Assembly: GCF_936928535.1 (NCBI RefSeq)
Contig: NZ_CAKZHY010000125.1
Span: 1 to 64,000, forward strand
DNA from: an uncultured Bradyrhizobium sp.
GTDB lineage: Bacteria; Pseudomonadota; Alphaproteobacteria; Rhizobiales; Xanthobacteraceae
DNA: 64,000 bases
Reading direction: 5' to 3'
The position numbers and the translations under genes are program-made. The notes beneath the pieces were generated by a model. It ran no database searches. It was given only the letters and a program-made list of their open reading frames with translations, and was not told the DNA's origin. Shown one piece after another: positions 43,329 through 52,696 of the stretch; positions within the stretch are counted from its first letter, which is position 1, and every line of letters begins with the position of its first letter.

Positions 43329-44252
43329 CTAGTTCTTCCGTTCAGCCACAAACCGCGCGGCGGCTTGCAGCACGGCGGCGCGGTCGCCGAAGATCGAGAC
43401 GGCGCTGTCGGCGCGCGCCAGGAGATCGCGCACGCGCTGCTTGGCGCCGTCGATGCCGAGCTGGGTGACGAAGGTGGTCTTGCCGAGCGCGGCATCGGCG
43501 CCGGCCGGCTTGCCGAGCGCGGCCGCATCGCCTTCGACGTCGAGCAGATCGTCGGCGATCTGGAAGGCTTCGCCGAGCGCGCGGCCGTAATCGTCGAGCG
43601 CCTGATATTCTTGTCGAGAGGCCTGGCCGAGCAGCGCGCCGGCGATGCAGCCATAGCGCAGCAGCGCACCGGTCTTCATCTGCTGAATGCGGGCGACGTC
43701 GATCGGCTCGTTGCCGCCGAAGCGGCCTTCGCCGGCGAGATCGAGGATCTGGCCGCCGACCATGCCGCCGATGCCGGCGCAGCGCGCCAGCGCGCGCGTC
43801 AGCAGCAAGCGCACATTGGCGTCGCGATGGACCTCGTCGCGGGTGATGATGTCGAAGGCGATGGTCAGAAGACCGTCGCCGGCGAGGATCGCGGTGGCAT
43901 CGTCGGTCTGCTTGTGCAGGGTGGGCCGACCGCGGCGCAGGTCCGAATTGTCCATCGCCGGCAGATCGTCATGGATCAGCGAATAGCAGTGGATGCATTC
44001 GAGCGCGGCGCCCACGAGCAGCGCGGCCTCGCGGGGAACGCCGAACACCGCCGCACTTTCGACCACCAGGAACGGCCGCAGGCGCTTGCCGCCATTGAGA
44101 CTCGAATAGCGCATGGCGTCCATCAGCCGCTTGGGGCGGGCGATCTCATCGTGCAGGATGTCGTCCGACAGCAAACGCCCGAGCAAGGCTTCGGTGTCAT
44201 CAGCGGTCTTGTCCAGACGCTTGGCGAAATCGGACGGGGACGTGCCGGTCAT
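43329..44252 (-). CDS. ispA: Polyprenyl (farnesyl/geranylgeranyl) diphosphate synthase
   Basis: The 307-residue enzyme condenses isopentenyl diphosphate with allylic diphosphates. Both aspartate-rich motifs are present: DDLPAMDNSDLRRGRPT and DDLLDVEGD. The KRLRPFLV substrate-binding region and QILDLAGEG stretch are also typical. Chain length (farnesyl, usual for this subgroup, versus geranylgeranyl) cannot be settled without modelling the residues before the first motif. ATG 44252 follows GGAGCC at good spacing. It supplies precursors for ubiquinone, hopanoids and cell-wall carrier lipids. Confidence 0.9.
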   Translation of the reverse strand: MTGTSPSDFAKRLDKTADDTEALLGRLLSDDILHDEIARPKRLMDAMRYSSLNGGKRLRPFLVVESAAVFGVPREAALLVGAALECIHCYSLIHDDLPAMDNSDLRRGRPTLHKQTDDATAILAGDGLLTIAFDIITRDEVHRDANVRLLLTRALARCAGIGGMVGGQILDLAGEGRFGGNEPIDVARIQQMKTGALLRYGCIAGALLGQASRQEYQALDDYGRALGEAFQIADDLLDVEGDAAALGKPAGADAALGKTTFVTQLGIDGAKQRVRDLLARADSAVSIFGDRAAVLQAAARFVAERKN

Positions 44253-44413
44253 CAAGAAAGGCTCCAGAACTAAAATTCGGCGGGACAATCCTTTATGCGC
44301 CGGCCTCAGTCAATCGTTTGGAAGGCCTAAAAAGTGCTGGAAAAGGCCCGAATTATCACAGACTTAATGCCGGGATCCGTGGTCGCGTTTCATTTCCCGC
44401 CGGAAAGGTCGAT

Positions 44414-45088
44414 TTGCGCATCGTCAAAATCCTGCTGGTAGCGCTGCTGGTCGTCGCTCTCACGCCTTACGTGATCGCGCCGTTCTACCGCACGGGTCAC
44501 CCGGTTTCGACGCTGATGGCCTGGCGCTCGCTGACGGGTGCGCCAATGCATCGGGAATGGATCGATCTGGCCGAGATGTCGCCTTACCTGCCGCGCTCCG
44601 TGGTGGCGGCCGAGGACGCCCATTTCTGCAAGCATCACGGGATCGACTGGGGCGCGCTGCGCGAGGCGATCAACGATGCGCAGGAGGACGGCACCGCCTT
44701 CCGCGGCGCCTCCACCATCACCCAGCAGGTGGCGAAGAACCTGTTCCTCTGGCAGGGGCGGGATTTCGTCCGCAAGGCGCTGGAGTTTCCGCTGGCGCTC
44801 TGGATCGATTTCGTCCTGCCCAAGCAACGGATCCTGGAAATTTACCTCAACATCGCCGAGCTTGGCCCGCAGGGCCAGTTTGGGGTGGAGACAGCCAGCG
44901 CATATGCCTTCGGCAAGTCGGCCGCCAATCTTTCCCCCCGGGAGGCGGCGCTTTTGGCCTCGATCCTGCCAAATCCGGTCAAACGTAGCGCCAGGACCCC
45001 GGGGCCGGGCGTCCGGCGGCTGGCCGGAACCTACGTGGCGCGGGGGCAGGCCACCTCGCTTTTGACCTGCTGGCGGGAAAATCGCTGA
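44414..45088 (+). CDS. mtgA: Monofunctional biosynthetic peptidoglycan transglycosylase (MtgA)
   Basis: The 224-residue membrane-anchored enzyme polymerises glycan strands from lipid II, without a transpeptidase domain. One N-terminal anchor (VKILLVALLVVALTPYVI) precedes the GT51 domain, with catalytic Glu in AAEDAHFCKHHG and GASTITQQVAKNLFLW, IEDQ-equivalent positions and LNIAELGPQGQFGVE. A TTG start at 44414 with GGAAAGG upstream gives the standard length. An upstream frame to 44318 would add an atypical leader. It is one of two GT51 enzymes in the window, with the PBP1A at 3547. Confidence 0.9.
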   Translation: MRIVKILLVALLVVALTPYVIAPFYRTGHPVSTLMAWRSLTGAPMHREWIDLAEMSPYLPRSVVAAEDAHFCKHHGIDWGALREAINDAQEDGTAFRGASTITQQVAKNLFLWQGRDFVRKALEFPLALWIDFVLPKQRILEIYLNIAELGPQGQFGVETASAYAFGKSAANLSPREAALLASILPNPVKRSARTPGPGVRRLAGTYVARGQATSLLTCWRENR

Positions 45089-45257
45089 TTCCGGGCCCTT
45101 TTCGGGCGTATTTTCAGCTCCATCACCCTAGCTTTACGGTCAGCCTTCCTCTATAAGCCCGGCCTTGTCGGCATTCAGCTCGCCTCGTTTTGCGGGTGCT
45201 GAGCCGTCCCCTCGTGGACGATGCCCGGATGAACACCAATCCCTAGAGGATATCGAA

Positions 45258-45440
45258 ATGGCCGTTCCGAGACGTAAAACTTCGCCGTCGCGCCGTGGCA
45301 TGCGCCGCTCGGCCGATGCCATCAAGAAGCCGACCTATGTGGAAGACAAGGACTCCGGTGAGCTCCGTCGTCCGCACCATCTCGACCTCAAGACCGGCAT
45401 GTACAAGGGCCGTCAGGTCCTGAAGAAGAAAGAGTCCTGA
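45258..45440 (+). CDS. rpmF: 50S ribosomal protein L32
   Basis: The 60-residue basic protein is ribosomal protein L32, starting MAVPRRKTSPSRRGMRRSAD and ending KGRQVLKKKES. The Cys zinc-ribbon found in some bacterial L32 proteins is absent, as is usual in alphaproteobacteria. ATG 45258 is preceded by TAGAGGATATCGAA. Unlike the common plsX-linked layout, it follows mtgA here. Confidence 0.97.
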   Translation: MAVPRRKTSPSRRGMRRSADAIKKPTYVEDKDSGELRRPHHLDLKTGMYKGRQVLKKKES

Positions 45441-45583
45441 TCTCAGGACTTTTCCTTGGGCGGGTTGATTGCGCCCGCCTGATTTCGGCCGATCCATGAG
45501 ATATGACAGTGACGGCGGCGGAGCGAATGCTTCGCCGCCGCGTTGTCCTGCCCGGACATCTTGATCGAGAAGGCGCTTTGCCG

Positions 45584-46222
45584 ATGGTCGGTTTCCCGCT
45601 GCTTCTGATTCCGCTCGCGGTCTACAACATCATCGCCTTCCTGATGCCCAGCGTGTCCTTTTCGGACGTGCTGTTCAAGGTGCCGATGATCACGGGGCAG
45701 GCTTGGCCGGTCACGCTGGCCGACCTGCTGCTGGCGCTCGGTGTGGTGCTGCTGCTGCTCGAAGTGGTCAAGGGCGCGCGGCCCGGCGCTAAATTCCTCA
45801 TGGATCATCTGCTGTCGCTGATCATCTTCGGCGCGGCGGCGGCCGAATTCGTGATGTGGCCCAAATTCGGCAACTCGACCTATTTTCTGCTGGTGCTGCT
45901 TTCGATGGCCGATTTCCTCGGCGGCGTCGCGCAACGCACACGCCGCCGCATTGCCTATGTGGCGACGGAGACGGTGACGGTGCCGCGCAAGGCCAAGCGC
46001 CAGGCCGAGGCGCCGCCGCCTGCTACGGCGTTCGAGCCGAAGCTCGATCCCGTGACGGTACCGCAGCCTGAGCCGCCCGCGCCCTCGGCGCAATCGGTGG
46101 CCGAATCCGTCTTGATGGATCATCCCGCGCCGAAGCCGGGCATCGCGCCGTCGCCGGAAATTCCCTCGCCGCATCTGCAGCCGGGCAACGGCACGCCGTC
46201 CTCGCCCGAAGAGCCGCGCTGA
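45584..46222 (+). CDS. Hypothetical membrane protein with proline-rich cytoplasmic tail
   Basis: The protein of about 212 residues has four hydrophobic segments (MVGFPLLLIPLAVYNIIAFL, the ADLLLALGVVLLLLEVV region, SLIIFGAAAAEF and FLLVLLSMADFLGG). A Pro/Ala-rich tail follows from about residue 125 onward. I recognise no family. ATG 45584 begins at the first hydrophobic segment; an upstream ATG at 45503 is possible but adds a hydrophilic leader. Confidence 0.65.
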   Translation: MVGFPLLLIPLAVYNIIAFLMPSVSFSDVLFKVPMITGQAWPVTLADLLLALGVVLLLLEVVKGARPGAKFLMDHLLSLIIFGAAAAEFVMWPKFGNSTYFLLVLLSMADFLGGVAQRTRRRIAYVATETVTVPRKAKRQAEAPPPATAFEPKLDPVTVPQPEPPAPSAQSVAESVLMDHPAPKPGIAPSPEIPSPHLQPGNGTPSSPEEPR

Positions 46223-46260
46223 TCTTACGAAGCTTGGGTCTGCCGCCACAGCGCCGGTGC

Positions 46261-46417
46261 GCTCCCTCGCCCCGTTCTTACGGGGGAGAGGGTTGGGGTG
46301 AGGGGCCTCTCTGCGCGAATGAGATAGTCGATAGACCTGTACCCCCTCACCCGGAATCCGCGCTACGCGCGCATTCCGACCTCTCCCCGCAAGCGGGGCG
46401 AGGTGAAGAGAGGGAGC
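46261..46417. repeat. Dispersed inverted repeat, family D
   Basis: The 157-bp element has terminal GCTCCCT and AGGGAGC, with nested CTCACCCGG-like and CTCTCCCCGCAAGCGGGG parts. It matches the overall layout of 43194-43320 but has a longer centre. It lies between the hypothetical membrane protein gene and the small unknown gene. Confidence 0.82.
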
Positions 46418-46431
46418 CGCGTTGATCGGCG

Positions 46432-46692
46432 TTAAGCCACCTGGCGCGTGCGAGAGCTGACGCTGGGAAGCGCGAGCTTGCTGCCATAGGCCATGCGGGC
46501 GTCCTCGGACGTGCCGCGGCGCAGCCGGCTGGTCTGGGGCAGGTGCTCGGCGTTGGCGATCAACTGGGTGACAAAGCTCGGATCGGGGCGCGTCAGCTTG
46601 ATCTTGCGGACCAGCTGTAAAATCGGCGCGAGCGGGACCAGCGCGGTACTCGCTTGCCGCGTTGTTTGCTCGATCTGATCCGCATTCACCAT
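46432..46692 (-). CDS. Small conserved-looking protein of unknown function
   Basis: The 86-residue protein has ADQIEQTTRQASTALVPL, ILQLVRKIKLTRPDPSFVT and TSRLRRGTSEDARMAYG. It is predicted soluble and mostly helical. ATG 46692 is preferred over a start at 46764. It is divergent from the c-di-GMP gene at 46870. I do not recognise a family. Confidence 0.55.
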   Translation of the reverse strand: MVNADQIEQTTRQASTALVPLAPILQLVRKIKLTRPDPSFVTQLIANAEHLPQTSRLRRGTSEDARMAYGSKLALPSVSSRTRQVA

Positions 46693-46869
46693 CGCAACAC
46701 CGCTAATCCGGCTGAACTGGCGCGTTTTGGGACGCAGGCGCCGGTGCATGTGATGGTCTCGCAAGGCCTATGCCGGCCGAGCCTATTCCGTTCCACTGGC
46801 CTCGGGAACGTGGTTTCCAAATTGTTTATGAACTTTACCTAGGGTCGGAGGCGAATCTGGCCGTATCCT

Positions 46870-48606
46870 GTGCCGGCTCAGGACTCCCCGCTGTCCCGAA
46901 ACGAGGCGCTTTTGACCCCTGCATTGCCGCAAGCCTCCGAAATCCTCGCCGCTCTCGGCGAGGCCCTGTTCGTCTGGGATCTCGCCAGCGACGCGATCGT
47001 CTGGGGCGAGCAGGCCGGCGCCATCTTCCCCGGGATCCCGGCCGAGCGCCTTGCGACCGGCGCCGAGTTCGCCAAGCTGATCGAGCCCGCGCAAACGCTG
47101 CGGACCGCGGCGCTGGCCCAGACGTCTGCCGTACACGGCGCCGACGGCACGCCCTACCGGGTCGAATATGGCGTGCGCATGAGCGCCTCCGATCCCGTGG
47201 TCTGGATCGAGGAGACCGGCCGCTGGTTCGCCGGTGCCGACGGCCGTCCGACGCGCGCGATCGGCTCCATCAGGATCAACAATGAGCGGCACGCCCGCGA
47301 CGAGGAGTTGACCAGGCTCGCCCGGCTCGATCCGCTGACCGGCGAGCTCAACCGCTCGCATCTGATCGCGGCGTTGGCCGAAGCCATCGAGGAGACGAGC
47401 CGCTTCCGCTCGACCGCCGCCTTCATGCTGGTCGGCATCGATCATCTGGCCCGCGTCAACGACGCCTTCGGCTTCGATGTGGCCGATGCCGTGATCCTCG
47501 ACGTCGCCAGGCGAATCCGTACGCGCTTGCGCGGCGGCGACGTGCTCGGCCGTTTCTCGGGCAACAAGTTCGGCCTGATCCTGAAGAACTGCACCGTCGA
47601 CGACATGAACGTCGCCGCCGAGCGCTTCCTCGCCGGCGTCCGCGACGAGGTGGTGCCGACCAAATCCGGCCCGGTCTCGGTCACTGTCTCGATCGGCGCC
47701 GTCAGCCTGCCGCGTTATGCGCGCAACACCGACGAGGCGATCAACCGCGCCCATGAGACGCTCGACGCCGCCAAGCGCCGCCGCGCCGGTGCGTTCGCGG
47801 CCTGGCGGCCGGATGCGACGCGTGATGCGCAGCGCCGCGTCAACATCCGCGTCACCGACGAGATCGTCACCGCGCTCAACGACCGTCGTATCAGGCTCGC
47901 TTACGAGCCGGTGGTGTCGGCAGCCACGCGCGAGGGCGCATTCCACGAATGCCTGGTGCGGATGGACCAGGGCGACGGCCAGGTGCTGCTCGCACCCGAC
48001 ATCGTGCCGGTCGCCGAGCGGCTCGGCCTCATCAGGCTGGTCGACCATCGCGTGCTCGAGCTCGTGGTCGCCGAGCTCGCGGCCGCGCCCGACATCCGCC
48101 TCAGCCTGAACATCTCGCCCGATACCACGATGGACCCGGACTGGTGGGCCGGCATCGAATCGCTGATGCGCGCCCATCCCGGTGTCGCCGAGCGACTGAT
48201 CGTGGAGATCACCGAAACCGTCGCGATCCAGGATATCGACGATGTCCGCGCCTTCGTCAGCCGGCTCAAGAATTTCGGCAGCCGCATCGCCATCGACGAT
48301 TTCGGCGCCGGCTACACCTCGTTCCGGAATTTGCGCAAGCTCGGCGTCGACATCGTCAAGATCGACGGCGCCTTCGTGCAGAACATCATCCACTCGGCCG
48401 ACGACCGCGCCTTCGTGCAGACCCTGATCGACCTTGCCCGCCGCCTCGACATCAAGACCGTTGCCGAATGGGTGCAGGACGAGGAGGCTGCCACCATGCT
48501 GCGCGACTGGGGTTGCGATTACATCCAGGGCCGCCTGATCGGCCTCGCCTCAGCCGACCGCCCGTGGTGTCCGCCGCCGGACAGCGTGCTGCCCGCGGCG
48601 AGCTGA
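46870..48606 (+). CDS. Soluble GGDEF-EAL c-di-GMP protein with degenerate GGDEF
   Basis: The 578-residue cytoplasmic protein has an N-terminal PAS-like region (about 25-130) and a GGDEF-type domain. An EAL domain starts near residue 360. The active GGDEF signature is replaced by SGNKF (about 229-233), so cyclase activity is not expected. The EAL domain keeps its catalytic set: ECLVRM (Glu), LSLNISP, VEITET, IDDFGAGYTSF, KIDGAFV, AEWVQDEE and IQGRLIG. It is therefore probably a phosphodiesterase or an effector, perhaps with GTP acting on the degenerate domain. It uses a GTG start at 46870 with weak initiation signals. A family E repeat follows. Confidence 0.87.
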   Translation: MPAQDSPLSRNEALLTPALPQASEILAALGEALFVWDLASDAIVWGEQAGAIFPGIPAERLATGAEFAKLIEPAQTLRTAALAQTSAVHGADGTPYRVEYGVRMSASDPVVWIEETGRWFAGADGRPTRAIGSIRINNERHARDEELTRLARLDPLTGELNRSHLIAALAEAIEETSRFRSTAAFMLVGIDHLARVNDAFGFDVADAVILDVARRIRTRLRGGDVLGRFSGNKFGLILKNCTVDDMNVAAERFLAGVRDEVVPTKSGPVSVTVSIGAVSLPRYARNTDEAINRAHETLDAAKRRRAGAFAAWRPDATRDAQRRVNIRVTDEIVTALNDRRIRLAYEPVVSAATREGAFHECLVRMDQGDGQVLLAPDIVPVAERLGLIRLVDHRVLELVVAELAAAPDIRLSLNISPDTTMDPDWWAGIESLMRAHPGVAERLIVEITETVAIQDIDDVRAFVSRLKNFGSRIAIDDFGAGYTSFRNLRKLGVDIVKIDGAFVQNIIHSADDRAFVQTLIDLARRLDIKTVAEWVQDEEAATMLRDWGCDYIQGRLIGLASADRPWCPPPDSVLPAAS

Positions 48607-48615
48607 GCTCTCGCC

Positions 48616-48650
48616 GGGTGGGCAAGAGGCGCTCTCGCGTCGTGCCCACC
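48616..48650. repeat. Dispersed inverted repeat, family E (short copy)
   Basis: GGGTGGGCAAGAGGC and CGTGCCCACC can pair across a short GC-rich centre. A longer copy is at 57850-57935. It sits 10 bp after the c-di-GMP gene and may act as a 3' hairpin. Confidence 0.75.
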
Positions 48651-48698
48651 ATCTTGCGGCGAGCGCGACGGATTTCTCCTTTGAAATCAATGCCCCTT

Positions 48699-48723
48699 CT
48701 ACTGTGCATGGGGTTGTTTTCGC
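48699..48723. repeat. 25-bp exact repeat, copy 2
   Basis: Identical over 25 bp to 3506-3530 (core TGTGCATGGGGTTG). It lies 24 bp beyond the stop codon of the minus-strand PAS-GGDEF-EAL gene, as copy 1 does beyond the PBP1A gene, and in the same orientation. Confidence 0.75.
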
Positions 48724-48746
48724 CGGAGGTTCACGCGGGCCGAACC

Positions 48747-51614
48747 TCACGCCACGCGGCGGACTGCGTTCAGCGTCTCGATGGTCAGCCCCACTTCGGC
48801 CGCCGGGCATGGCTTGCCGAAATAATATCCCTGCACCGCGGTGCAGCCGCATTCCCTGACGAAGTCGAGCTGCTCGACCGTCTCGACGCCCTCCGCCGTG
48901 GTCTCGACGCCGAGCACGGAGCCGAGGCTGGCGATGGTGCGGACGATGGCGATGCTTTCCGGGCTCTCGCCGAGCGTGCCGACGAAGGAGCGGTCGATCT
49001 TGATGCGGTCGAACGGAAATTTGCGCAGGTAACTGAGCGAGGAATAGCCGACGCCGAAATCATCTAGACTGACGCGCACCCCGAGCGCGCGAAGCTGGTG
49101 CAGCATCTCGATCGTGGCCTCGCTGTCGTCGAGCAGCGCCGTCTCGGTGACCTCGAGCTCGAGCCGCTGCGGCGGCAGGCCGGCTTCCGCAAGCGCGCTC
49201 GTCACCATCGCCACCAGTCCGCGGGAGTGGAACTGCACCGGCGACAGGTTCACCGCGACCGTGACGTCAGGCCATGAGGCCGCCGAGGCACAGGCGGTGC
49301 GCAGCACCCATTCGCCGATCGGAACGATCAGGCCGTTCTCCTCGGCGATCGGAATGAACTCGGCCGGCGAAACGAATCCACGCGTCGGATGCTTCCAGCG
49401 CAGCAGCGCCTCGAAGCCGGTGAGCTCGGTGGTGTCGAGCCGCACCTGCGGCTGGAACACCAGATGGAATTGGTTGCCTTCCAGCGCGCCGCGCAGATCG
49501 TGCTCGAGCGCATGGCGGCTGCGCGCCTCTTCTTCCATCCGGGGCTCGAACAGCTGATAGGCGCCGCGCCCCTTGGCCTTGGCCTGGTACAGCGCGAGAT
49601 CGGCGCATTTCATCAGCTCGTCGGCATCCAGGCCGTGATCGGGCGCGATCGCGATGCCGACGGATACGCCGACATGGATCGACTGGCTTTCCAGCGGCGG
49701 CGGGTGGCCGATGATCTCGACCAGGCGTCGCGCCAGCTGCTCGGCCGATTGCGGCTGCGGTCCGCGCTGGAGCACGGCGAACTCGTCGCCGCCGAGGCGG
49801 GCGACGGTGTCGTGCTCGCCGACATTCTCCTTCAGCCGCGCCGCGACCCAGCGCAGCAGCCGGTCGCCGGCAGCGTGGCCGAGCCGGTCGTTGACGGTCT
49901 TGAAATTGTCGAGGTCGAAGCACAGCACGGCCATGGCGCCGCCGGCGATCGCGACCTGGTTCAGTCCCTCGCCCATCTTCTCGCGGAACAGCGTGCGATT
50001 GGGCAGATCGGTCAGGGAGTCGTGCCGCGCCATGTGCGCGACCCGCGCCTGCGCCTTGTGGCGTTCGGTGACGTCCTCATAGGTGACGACCCAGCCGCCA
50101 TGCTCCATCCGCTTGTGGTTGAGCTTGATGATGCGGCCGTCGCTCAAGTGGCGGTGCAACGTGTGCTCGCCCTCGCGCAGCCGCTCGACATAGTCGGCAT
50201 AGAGTTTTGCGGCCGTCGTGTTCGGATGGATGCCCAGATCGCAGCTGTGCTCCATGATCTCGCGCATCGAGATGCCGGGCTTCACGATGTCCGGAGACAG
50301 GCCGTACATCTCGATGTAGCGGCGATTGCAGACGATCACGTGCAGGCTCGCATCGAGCATGCACAGGCCCTGGCTCATGTTGTTCAGCGCGGCGTCGAAG
50401 CGACGGTATTGCTCGCTCAACTCCTCGACCGCGTGTTCGCGCTCGGTGATGTCCTCATAGGTGGCGACGAAGCCGCCCTCGGGCAACGCGCAATAGCGCA
50501 CCGAGATCACGGTGCTATTGGTCATGCTCCGCCGCATCGGCGAGGAGTCGCGATTCGCGATGCGGGCGCGCGCGGCTTCAAGGATCTGCTGCGGGCTGTA
50601 TTCGGACGCAAAGGCGCCGTTCACCATCGATCGCTCGATCAGCTCGGCGAGGTGCGTGCCCGGTTTGCTCTCCTCCGGCGACAGCCGGTAGATCTTTTGA
50701 TAGGTCGAGTTGCAGACGCGGAGTCGCATGTCGCTGTCGTAGAAGGCGAGCCCATGCGCCATGTTCTCGAGCGCGGCATCCAGCATGAGGTTCTGCTGCT
50801 TGAGCGTCTCTTCGTGCTGCAGTCGTTCGGTGACGTCCTCATGCACCGTGACCCAGCCGCCGTCGGGCATGAAGCGGGATACCGCCTGCACCCTGCGACC
50901 GTCATAGCGCGTCACGAGAACGGTCTTCGGGCTCCTGGTCCGGACGTCGTTGATCCGGGCCTCGCGGAACTCCTCCCCGCTGATGTCCGCCCTGTTGCCG
51001 CGCGCCAGCCAATGGTCGATGGCGACACTGTGCGCGACACCCGGTTTCACGACATTGGGGTCGAGATCGTAGAATTGCAGGAAGCGCTCGTTGCAGACGA
51101 CGACGCGTCCGTCGGCGTCATACATGATGAGGCCGTGCGACATGTGGGCGAGCGCGTGCTGGCTGCGCTCGGTCTGCAGTTGCAGCTCCGTCTCGAGGCG
51201 GGCGAGGCGGCTGACGTCGTCGCAGATCGTCATCCACCCGCCGGCGGGAAGCGGCTTCAGCTCGAGCGTGATGACGATTCCGCTTGCGAGCGTCTGCCGG
51301 GTCCGGAACGGCTTGCCGGCCGCGATCAACGCGATCCGCGAGGCGTAGAGCGCATCAACCTCATCTGCCGGGATATTGCCGAGCGACACGCTGTGGCCAA
51401 GCACGTCGCGGTAGCGCGTTCCGATCCGGACGATGTCGGCCGACATTTCGAACAGCTCGATATATCGGCGATTGACCAGCACGATCCGGTTGTCGGCGTC
51501 GTAGACGCAGACGCCCTGTTCCATGTTATCGAGCGCGAGCTGGCTCAGCGACAGCAGAGCCTCCTGGCCCTGATTGCGCCGTGCACCGAGCTCGTTGTCG
51601 CGCGTGGACGTCAT
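48747..51614 (-). CDS. Four-PAS GGDEF-EAL c-di-GMP regulator
   Basis: The 955-residue soluble protein has four similar N-terminal PAS domains, each with an NMxxGxxxYDxxxRxxxCN-like core: DNMEQGVCVYDADNRIVLVN, HMSHGLIMYDADGRVVVCN, NMAHGLAFYDSDMRLRVCN and NMSQGLCMLDASLHVIVCN. An intact GGDEF domain (RLGGDEFAV, near residue 605) follows, then an intact EAL domain (GFEALLRWKHP, near 733; DDFGVGYSSL; AEGVETVEQL). The layout is common in rhizobia for sensors that switch motility and biofilm, and the signal is unknown. It converges on the previous c-di-GMP gene. It starts at ATG 51614. Confidence 0.92.
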   Translation of the reverse strand: MTSTRDNELGARRNQGQEALLSLSQLALDNMEQGVCVYDADNRIVLVNRRYIELFEMSADIVRIGTRYRDVLGHSVSLGNIPADEVDALYASRIALIAAGKPFRTRQTLASGIVITLELKPLPAGGWMTICDDVSRLARLETELQLQTERSQHALAHMSHGLIMYDADGRVVVCNERFLQFYDLDPNVVKPGVAHSVAIDHWLARGNRADISGEEFREARINDVRTRSPKTVLVTRYDGRRVQAVSRFMPDGGWVTVHEDVTERLQHEETLKQQNLMLDAALENMAHGLAFYDSDMRLRVCNSTYQKIYRLSPEESKPGTHLAELIERSMVNGAFASEYSPQQILEAARARIANRDSSPMRRSMTNSTVISVRYCALPEGGFVATYEDITEREHAVEELSEQYRRFDAALNNMSQGLCMLDASLHVIVCNRRYIEMYGLSPDIVKPGISMREIMEHSCDLGIHPNTTAAKLYADYVERLREGEHTLHRHLSDGRIIKLNHKRMEHGGWVVTYEDVTERHKAQARVAHMARHDSLTDLPNRTLFREKMGEGLNQVAIAGGAMAVLCFDLDNFKTVNDRLGHAAGDRLLRWVAARLKENVGEHDTVARLGGDEFAVLQRGPQPQSAEQLARRLVEIIGHPPPLESQSIHVGVSVGIAIAPDHGLDADELMKCADLALYQAKAKGRGAYQLFEPRMEEEARSRHALEHDLRGALEGNQFHLVFQPQVRLDTTELTGFEALLRWKHPTRGFVSPAEFIPIAEENGLIVPIGEWVLRTACASAASWPDVTVAVNLSPVQFHSRGLVAMVTSALAEAGLPPQRLELEVTETALLDDSEATIEMLHQLRALGVRVSLDDFGVGYSSLSYLRKFPFDRIKIDRSFVGTLGESPESIAIVRTIASLGSVLGVETTAEGVETVEQLDFVRECGCTAVQGYYFGKPCPAAEVGLTIETLNAVRRVA

Positions 51615-51783
51615 GTGATCAGCGGAATCTCGGTGGCAAGAGACTTAACGCAACGTAGTTCAGCCGCTGACCGTAGCGAGGAGGCGGGAAAATTCCCTTA
51701 AGCGCCGTAGTTTACGGAGGGTGACTGTTGATGCAGAGAGTATGGGTCTCAGACCGCGCGACAAATCCGTGGCACGTCCGTGT

Positions 51784-52659
51784 CTACGGCCCGTACAGCA
51801 CGAGTTCCGTGTCAGTAAGATCGGCCAGCCGCGGGCGATGCGGGCCCTTGAAATATTTGCGGCCGCGGCGCTCGGTATAAATACCGACAAGCCCGGGAAT
51901 GGACTCGTTGGAATCGACGAGCACGGAGACCTTGCCAAGCCGTAGCAACAGCCGGCCGATGCGGCCGGCGCAGGCGGCGTATTCGGCCGCGTTGCGGCAG
52001 TAGATCAACTGCATCACCGGCGGTGCGATGAAACCACGGCGGATGCGGACCGGTTGCAGGATGAAGGGAAACACGCCCTTCGGCGTACGGCAGACCAGGC
52101 TGAGGCAGTTGTAGCGCGCATGCCGTGTCAGCAGCTCGGTCTCGGCCTCGGAAAGTCCCTCGATGGTCTTGGCGTGCTGCGAGATCACCTCGATCTTGCT
52201 CCAGCGCGGCGCGCGCGACAGCGCCGGAACCGAGACGAACAGACCGCGGCAATAAGCGCGAAAGCCCTGCGTCTCGATGATCGGCCAGGTCCACGGCGCC
52301 GGGCTGATGTTAAGATAGGTGACGTGCTTGTACCGCTGCGCGATCTTGGTCAATAGCGGCGCGTAATTGCGATAGGCCGGCTCGACATACCAGCTCGAGA
52401 GGTTGCACTGGATGGCGGTTTCCTCGCCGTCATTGCGCGCGGTGTAGATCAGCAGCAGCACGCCGACCGGTTCGCCGTCATTGTCGAGCATGTAGCCGAA
52501 GCGCGGATAGCCCTCCGGCACAGGCCGGAAGGCCTGCCGGCGCAGGCCCTGGATCCAGTAATTGCGCGAGCGGCCGGCGAAGCCGCGCGTCAACAGGTCC
52601 GCGACCGCATCGACGTCGGCTTCGGTAATCTCGCGGCATCGGACCTTGGTGTGGATCAC
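51784..52659 (-). CDS. GNAT-like acyltransferase of the carrier-protein aminoacylation cluster
   Basis: The 291-residue soluble protein has an N-terminal GNAT-type part (REITEADVDAVADLLTRGF; YMLDNDGEPVGVLLLIYTA; SSWYVEPAYRNYAPLLT) and a C-terminal unknown half. I cannot see a firm acetyl-CoA binding signature. It starts at GTG 52659. It follows the aa:CP ligase gene by 37 bp on the same strand, and a similar gene sits beside the ligase in B. japonicum by my recollection. The natural hypothesis is transfer of the amino acid from the carrier protein to an acceptor, which is inference. Confidence 0.7.
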   Translation of the reverse strand: MIHTKVRCREITEADVDAVADLLTRGFAGRSRNYWIQGLRRQAFRPVPEGYPRFGYMLDNDGEPVGVLLLIYTARNDGEETAIQCNLSSWYVEPAYRNYAPLLTKIAQRYKHVTYLNISPAPWTWPIIETQGFRAYCRGLFVSVPALSRAPRWSKIEVISQHAKTIEGLSEAETELLTRHARYNCLSLVCRTPKGVFPFILQPVRIRRGFIAPPVMQLIYCRNAAEYAACAGRIGRLLLRLGKVSVLVDSNESIPGLVGIYTERRGRKYFKGPHRPRLADLTDTELVLYGP

Positions 52660-52696
52660 GCTCGTCTTGCCCGTAGAAATGCTCGGCCTCTTGACA

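Noticed and set aside
48452..48709. Short minus-strand frame starting in the 25-bp repeat
   Set aside because: The ATG lies inside the repeat, the product is Arg-rich shadow sequence, and no ribosome-binding site is seen.
49389..51701. Long plus-strand open frame (770 codons)
   Set aside because: Antisense shadow of the four-PAS GGDEF-EAL gene. High GC3 keeps the opposite frame open, and it has no recognisable domain or ribosome-binding site.
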